64,000 nucleotides of DNA. Source: Flabesymbios commensalis. Taxonomy: Eukaryota > Annelida > Polychaeta > Terebellida > Flabelligeridae. Position 1 is the first letter of the stretch. Each line of letters opens with the position of its first letter. Both the position numbers and the translations under genes were made by a program. Shown here piece by piece: positions 59,507-64,000 of this stretch. A model generated the notes under the pieces. The model was not told where the DNA came from and did no database searches. It saw nothing but the letters and a program-made list of their open reading frames with translations. Where the stretch lies: the NCBI GenBank assembly GCA_964017125.1, contig OZ024907.1, forward strand, positions 23,984,976 to 24,048,975, written 5' to 3'.

Positions 59507-59634
59507 CCCTGGTATTGTATTCTACCTCCAATTTAAATAACAAGTGAATGACGGCTGTGATTGGCTGATTTCGTCCTGTCACAGGCTGGGCCACTCTTTC
59601 ATTGGCCGGCGGTAGAATACCATACTTGGCCCAA
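59507..59634. mobile_element. Short MITE, about 22-bp TIRs
   Basis: CCCTGGTATTGTATTCTACC and GGTAGAATACCATACTTGG are inverted. The internal CTCTTTCATTGGCC recurs at about 63040 in a diverged relative (62985-63095). Confidence 0.65.
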
Positions 59635-60094
59635 AATGGGTGCACCAGTGGGATAAAAATAAATATATAAATATTACCTTAAATATATTGCAGATACATA
59701 CAATTCAATAAGATCATAATTACACATGCGATAATGTAATAAAGATATTATTCATAAGTATCTTCTCTGATTATAAAAGTGATTTAGATATGTAAAATTC
59801 AAATCCTACTACAACTTTTGAAATATATTTAAATAATACTTTTTAAGATTTATCATAAAAATTGATAAAAACTTCTAAGTTGCATAATACTTGATACAAC
59901 GTAAGAGCAAAAGCAATATAAAAACAAAAGTGCATAGAAGAGGCATTATAATAGTAAAATGCGTTTGTTCATGTCTGATTGCCTTCACGTGCAGTCCTGA
60001 TACCTAATTTTAAAGACTGTAATTGCACAGCCGATTCATTTTTCTGTTTACAATTCCAATTGTTTTTCATGACCATTGTTCGCCTTTACATCTT

Positions 60095-61715
60095 CTACAT
60101 TCCCAGTTTGTCAAGTTCTCTTTCCAGTTGACAAAGCATACAGGCTGAGCAGAGTGTCCCGGCACACCAATCACATAGGATCGAACCCTGGACACAGAAA
60201 ACATACAAGATAAAACAGAAGCTTCATACACCCTTAACCCTTTAACCGCCAAATTATTCAATCTGAATTTTCACCCACTTGAAGTTTTGTCTCGCTGACG
60301 CGATCCACAACTTCAAGTTATTCAGATTTGACAAAATAGAGGTCAATTGTTTTCAAATATTGCTGATTGATGTCACATTTTATCTTTGTCACATGTTTAA
60401 AAGGTGAAACTTGATGTGCTAATAAAAAACAAAAACCCGAATATATGCGGCACCGGCGGTCAAAGGGTTAAACAGCTGTTTATGTTGAATATTTTATCCC
60501 TTAACCCTTTTTCACCGAATTCAAGTCATCTTTATTCACTACAAGTGGAGAATTGTGACAACAATTCGCGGCTTGTAGTGGTTGAATATGACCATGGTAA
60601 ATTCAGGTTTGAAAAGGTTAAAACTCTACCTCGACCCACGGCTTCAGGTGTGTAAAAAATACTCAAATTTGCCTAACTGAATTTGATGAATATATGCAAT
60701 CTTGATTTCGTTTGCAATATCAGTGATTTAATCGGCTACTGAAACCGATAAAAACGGCTATAATAAAACGTGATTAGCACTTTACGTTTTAATATTCTAC
60801 TGATAGCGATATACATGGATACGCTTTTCAAAGTTTCTTCGTGTATACTACAGTCAAATACTGAACCTTGAAACTTTCTACGAGAGCAATACTTTGGTTT
60901 AAGAGTGTACATCCAAAGAAAAACGGCCATAACCACCAGTTTACACGAAATCCCAATGAATAGAACTTTCGACGTAAATACAACAAAATGATAATCTTTT
61001 TTAATTTGAGTGGAATGAATAGAAGTTATTGTCTACTTCTTTATCCAAGCATATAATAGCCAATCGATATGTATCTCCTTATCACACAAGCAGTGCATTT
61101 GAGCGATATGCATTTTGAATGGTAAAATAAATAATTTAAATCTGATATTAGTTAGTTTTTAATGGTAAATAGTAATTATAATCATCCTTAGATATTCTTA
61201 TTTTCCAAAGACTATCGTCAAAATAATAGACAACACTTTGAATAAGCACAAACCTTTATCCTGTTCTAACATGTTCTAATGATCAGTTTATTGAATATCA
61301 AAGGTCAAAAGCAAAAGAATACCAGTTTGTTATTTTAATACCTGGTCGAATCTTAAATCAGTCTTAAGTACATGTAGCTGACAGAAGGTTCTTAAGATTC
61401 ATCCAATCAGATGACCTTAAGATTCATCCAATCAGATGACCTGGAGACAGGATTAAGTTTTGTTTTATTGAGCTAATCAGTCGACACGAGTTAACCCAAT
61501 GCCGGATAAGTGTTGGTCCAATGGCTGAGCCGCCGGCCCAACATTAAACCAGTCTTGTGTTTGCCTTGTACTTACATTAATTCCAAACATTGTTCTGAGT
61601 TTCGTTCTGAGGGCCACCACACCACCCGGTACACACCAGCCTACCAGACATGACTCGTTCATACGTGAAGTGATGTTACACATCCAACACGGTGTACAGA
61701 AACAGATACATAGAC
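60095..61715 (-). CDS. PLAC8-like: PLAC8/cornifelin-like Cys-rich protein, 3' exons
   Basis: Two minus-strand exons join in frame. Exon 61715-61576 follows acceptor TTGTTTTGTCACAG, enters in phase 1 and ends AAT|GTAAGT. It encodes LCICFCTPCWMCNI, then SRMNESCLVGWCVPGG and VVALRTKLRTMFGIN. Exon 60187-60095 follows TTTCTGTGTCCAG and encodes GSILCDWCAGTLCSACMLCQ and LERELDKLGM, then TAG. The order CxCFCTPCWxC, CVPGG, ALRTKLRTMFGI, GSILCDWC, CxxCQLERE is the PLAC8 domain (Cys-rich proteins of about 100-150 aa with varied membrane, size-control or metal-related roles). The upstream exon with the usual W.TGLF.CF.D start is not visible to the right edge, so the gene is partial here. The intron (1.39 kb) contains family A, B and D hairpin elements and a foldback starting 9 bases after the donor. 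The part seen has no stop or frameshift. Confidence 0.88.
60234..60471 (+). mobile_element. TTAACCCTTT hairpin MITE, family A, copy 5
   Basis: Ends TTAACCCTTTAACCGCC and CACCGGCGGTCAAAGGGTTAA are both bounded by TTAA. The right arm of the hairpin is shortened (CACAACTTCAAGTTATTCAG). In the PLAC8-like intron. Confidence 0.88.
60501..60621 (+). mobile_element. Short family B hairpin element
   Basis: TTAACCCTTTTTCACCG...TTTGAAAAGGTTAA, only 121 bp, with hairpin CACTACAAGTGGAGAATTGT/ACAATTCGCGGCTTGTAGTG. It lacks the 150-bp tail of the other B copies, so it is nearly a bare foldback. Confidence 0.8.
60622..60780 (+). repeat. Decayed family D element
   Basis: AAATACTCAAATTTGCCTAA and ATATCAGTGATTTAATCGGC match the family D dimer at 53426-53800; the hairpin arm survives only as ACCCACGGCTTCAGG. 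Confidence 0.55.
61388..61443. repeat. 27-bp tandem duplication
   Basis: CTTAAGATTCATCCAATCAG plus ATGACC occurs twice in a row. Confidence 0.9.
61485..61565. repeat. GGCCCAACG-type foldback at a splice donor
   Basis: CACGAGTTAACCCAATGCCG...CAGTCTTGTGTTTGCC, with TGTTGGTCCAATGGC and GCCGGCCCAACATTAA inside. It begins 9 bases into the intron after the PLAC8-like exon at 61576. Confidence 0.65.
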
Positions 61716-63569
61716 CTGTGACAAAACAAATAACCATAATTATTAATAGAGTAATCATGGTGAAAGTACAAAATCTAAATTCGGTTCCATTAGAGTTATA
61801 AATGATGTGACGATATGTTTTATTTCCCATTAATATTGCTCTATATGCTTATACTGAACATGCGGCAAGCAAGGGGAGCATCACATGACGCAGTAAAGAT
61901 GGGCAACACATTTACTTGGATGACAATAAACAAAACTAGGATGGAAGTTGATCCAAGTGACAAGTTTGACCGATCGGTTCGAAACCTAAACATAATTATG
62001 CCGTTGACATTAAAAGTGATGTTCGAACCAGAAAACCCGTTTAGCAGTTAGCTTAGATATATTCTTATATACCCTTTCGGCTGAAAATCACACCCTCTTT
62101 GCTATAAGATCAATAATAGTTAAGAAGATAAACGCAATTTTAAAATTTAACATTTATTCTGACTCCCTAACTTTGACCGGAAATAACTAATATCTATTAT
62201 GACGTATCTCTTAGGTGTAATACAAGAGAGTTTCGTAATAAATTTCTGTACAACCTCCAAGACATTGATGAAAAAAATATTTAAAATTGACAGAGCTATA
62301 GTAAAAAATGTTAAAAGAGGGCTTCGGTCAAACTAAATAGCGTTTAGTGAAGTAATGGGGATTTCTCTAGATGTATTTCAGAATCTATATGAAAAAAATC
62401 ATAGTCATCAACACATTTTCATGAATCAAACAAACAACATGTTTTAGTCTCGCGTGGCGAGCTAAAAAAACATCTCCTGTGTAATATCTGTTAAGCCCGT
62501 ATAATTTCAAGACAAGTAAAATGATGTGAAAAAAGTAAATATTTCTAAGAACTTCAGGATTTATTTTACCGCCATCTGGTGAATTGAAGCGGCACAGCTT
62601 CCCAATCAGGGAAGTAAAGGTTTCGTATACTATTCTATACTATTCTATTCTATTCGTGTGGTTTTACGGCCTCGATTATATTTCCAGTTTACACATCCCA
62701 GTAATAAGAGGCTTATTCAATGCTGGCTGCATCTTGGTTCATCATCAATACGTCATTATTTAAAAAAAAATTATGAAAGTTGAGATCGAATGATGAATGG
62801 TGCTCTTGAACTAGGGATGTTTGAAACATATTCTTAAATATAAATCACCACGTCACCAATAAACCGACGCTCTTCCATCTGCTATTATGCGTATACCTAT
62901 GGGTGAGCAGATAATGGGTGAAATAGTTGGTGTTATAAGAAAATATCGAACATTTTCAAAATCGTGAGTAAATTTCGGATCAAGTATGATATTCTATCCG
63001 TACTTAAACAACAACAGAATGGCTGGGTTGGCTGAGTTACTCTTTCATTGGTCAAGGGGGGGGGGGTACAATAATGTACTTGATCCATAAGCAACCTACA
63101 CTGACAACAATTCGGACGTAGTTTGGTTTCACAAAATTGATTTGATGTAGAAAAGACAAATCTAAAAAATTGCAATTCATTATGTGGTAAAGTTTCAAAG
63201 AGATGCCATGTAAGTGATTTAACCCTGTATCTTAATTGTTTTGAACAAGTTCAGTATGTTTTGTATAATGGTAAAAAGTCTGCGGCCCATCAGTATTCTA
63301 TATTTTAAGTAATATACACCTTGGTAGCGCTGCAACTTGAATTTTATTAATTACAATGAGCTGTAGAGGGTTTCTATGGTGGGGTGTTGTTGTGTGAGGA
63401 TATGACGTGGCAGGTCTGTTTAGAAGGTATATTTGAATTAGAATCTTAAAGTTTGTGTGTACTGACGTGTAGGATTCTAGAGAGCAGCACAAGCAAAAGA
63501 TCATAGTAGGCCCTAAGTATTATAATTGGATGAGTTACATCGTCACTTGCCGCCACTCATAATATTGAG
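61716..63569. other. No gene seen
   Basis: The missing 5' exon(s) of the PLAC8-like gene should lie here or beyond the window, but none was recognised on the minus strand. A plus-strand frame at 61860-62051 (GNTFTWMTINKTRMEVDPSD) looks mildly protein-like without any splice or family support. A 12-base G run lies at about 63056-63067. Confidence 0.4.
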
Positions 63570-64000
63570 TGTTCTCCATGTATGCTCCCCAGCATACAAA
63601 ATTTATTTTACAGTAGTTTTGTGAGACCAGTTCTAGAATATTGTTCGCCACTCTGGGGAGGTTTAAACCAAAAAAATATTAAATTATTAGAAAGAGTACA
63701 GAGAACGATGAGGCGTTATATATGTGGTTATTAAAAGCTGAATATAACGAAAGATTACTCCACTTATATTTAGCTCCACTATCTTTTAGACGTGATCAAA
63801 ATGCTGTCATATTCTTTTGGAAATGTCTACATCGAATGTATGATTTGAATCTCACTAAATTTGTAAGCTTCAGTCACGATAACCCCAGACAGAACCGTAG
63901 CTCCACAGAAAGTTTCTGGCTTGATTCGACTATATTTAAGAAAGAAGCATTGAGACGAAGATTTTTTAATTGGATATATTACTTGTGGAACAAATTACCA
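63570..64000 (+). pseudogene. LINE ORF2 C-terminal fragment, cut by window end
   Basis: Plus-strand frames give SFVRPVLEYCSPLWGG, KNIKLLERVQRTMRRYICG and, after one frameshift near 63725, YLAPLSFRRDQNAVIFFWKC and FWLDSTIFKKEALRRRFFNW. This is the post-reverse-transcriptase region typical of jockey/CR1-type LINEs. The 5' part is missing and the 3' part continues past the window. Confidence 0.85.

Overview
The window is animal nuclear DNA, almost certainly from an invertebrate. It is A+T-rich, its genes are split by introns, and it is crowded with non-LTR retrotransposons, tRNA-derived SINEs, hairpin-type miniature elements and satellites. The abundance of short foldback elements and the style of the LINE and SINEs would suit a mollusc or another lophotrochozoan, but nothing in the sequence fixes the taxon. 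No LTR retroelement, provirus or Polinton-type protein was recognised.

Three genes can be supported exon by exon, all on the minus strand. Two are paralogous outer-dense-fibre-protein-3-like genes (ODF3/SHIPPO1, now CIMAP1): gene A at 17966-20749 (4 coding exons, 253 aa) and gene B at 37306-40073 (4 coding exons, 273 aa). Both carry the SPGP/TPGPG repeats of this sperm-tail and microtubule-associated family and the family's C-terminal FGIRHS block. The third is the 3' part of a PLAC8/cornifelin-type cysteine-rich gene (exons 61576-61715 and 60095-60187); its first coding exon is not visible. A single orphan exon-like ORF with a good splice donor lies at 2332-2479.

The 16.5 kb between the two ODF3-like genes is largely filled by a nested composite. 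Inverted arms of about 1.2 and 0.95 kb (22021-23212 and 31164-32118) face each other around a nearly complete plus-strand LINE (ORF1 and ORF2, about 24.4-30.27 kb). ORF1 of this LINE is in turn split by a 309-bp dimeric tRNA SINE flanked by a 15-bp target duplication.

The rest of the window is intergenic. It holds a 42-bp satellite (3703-5106), a 35-bp satellite (8077-8675), a 30-bp minisatellite (45470-45775) and compound tetranucleotide arrays (16020-16475, 47637-48015). It also holds a 332-bp direct duplication, a three-copy MITE family of about 0.55 kb, decayed LINE pieces (10.7-12.5 kb and 63.57 kb to the end), and more than twenty hairpin elements. These hairpins fall into a few structural families that share termini (TTAACCCTTT...AAAGGGTTAA), stem tips, or a GGCCCAACGTC-type core. 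Several lie close to splice donors or stop codons of the three genes.
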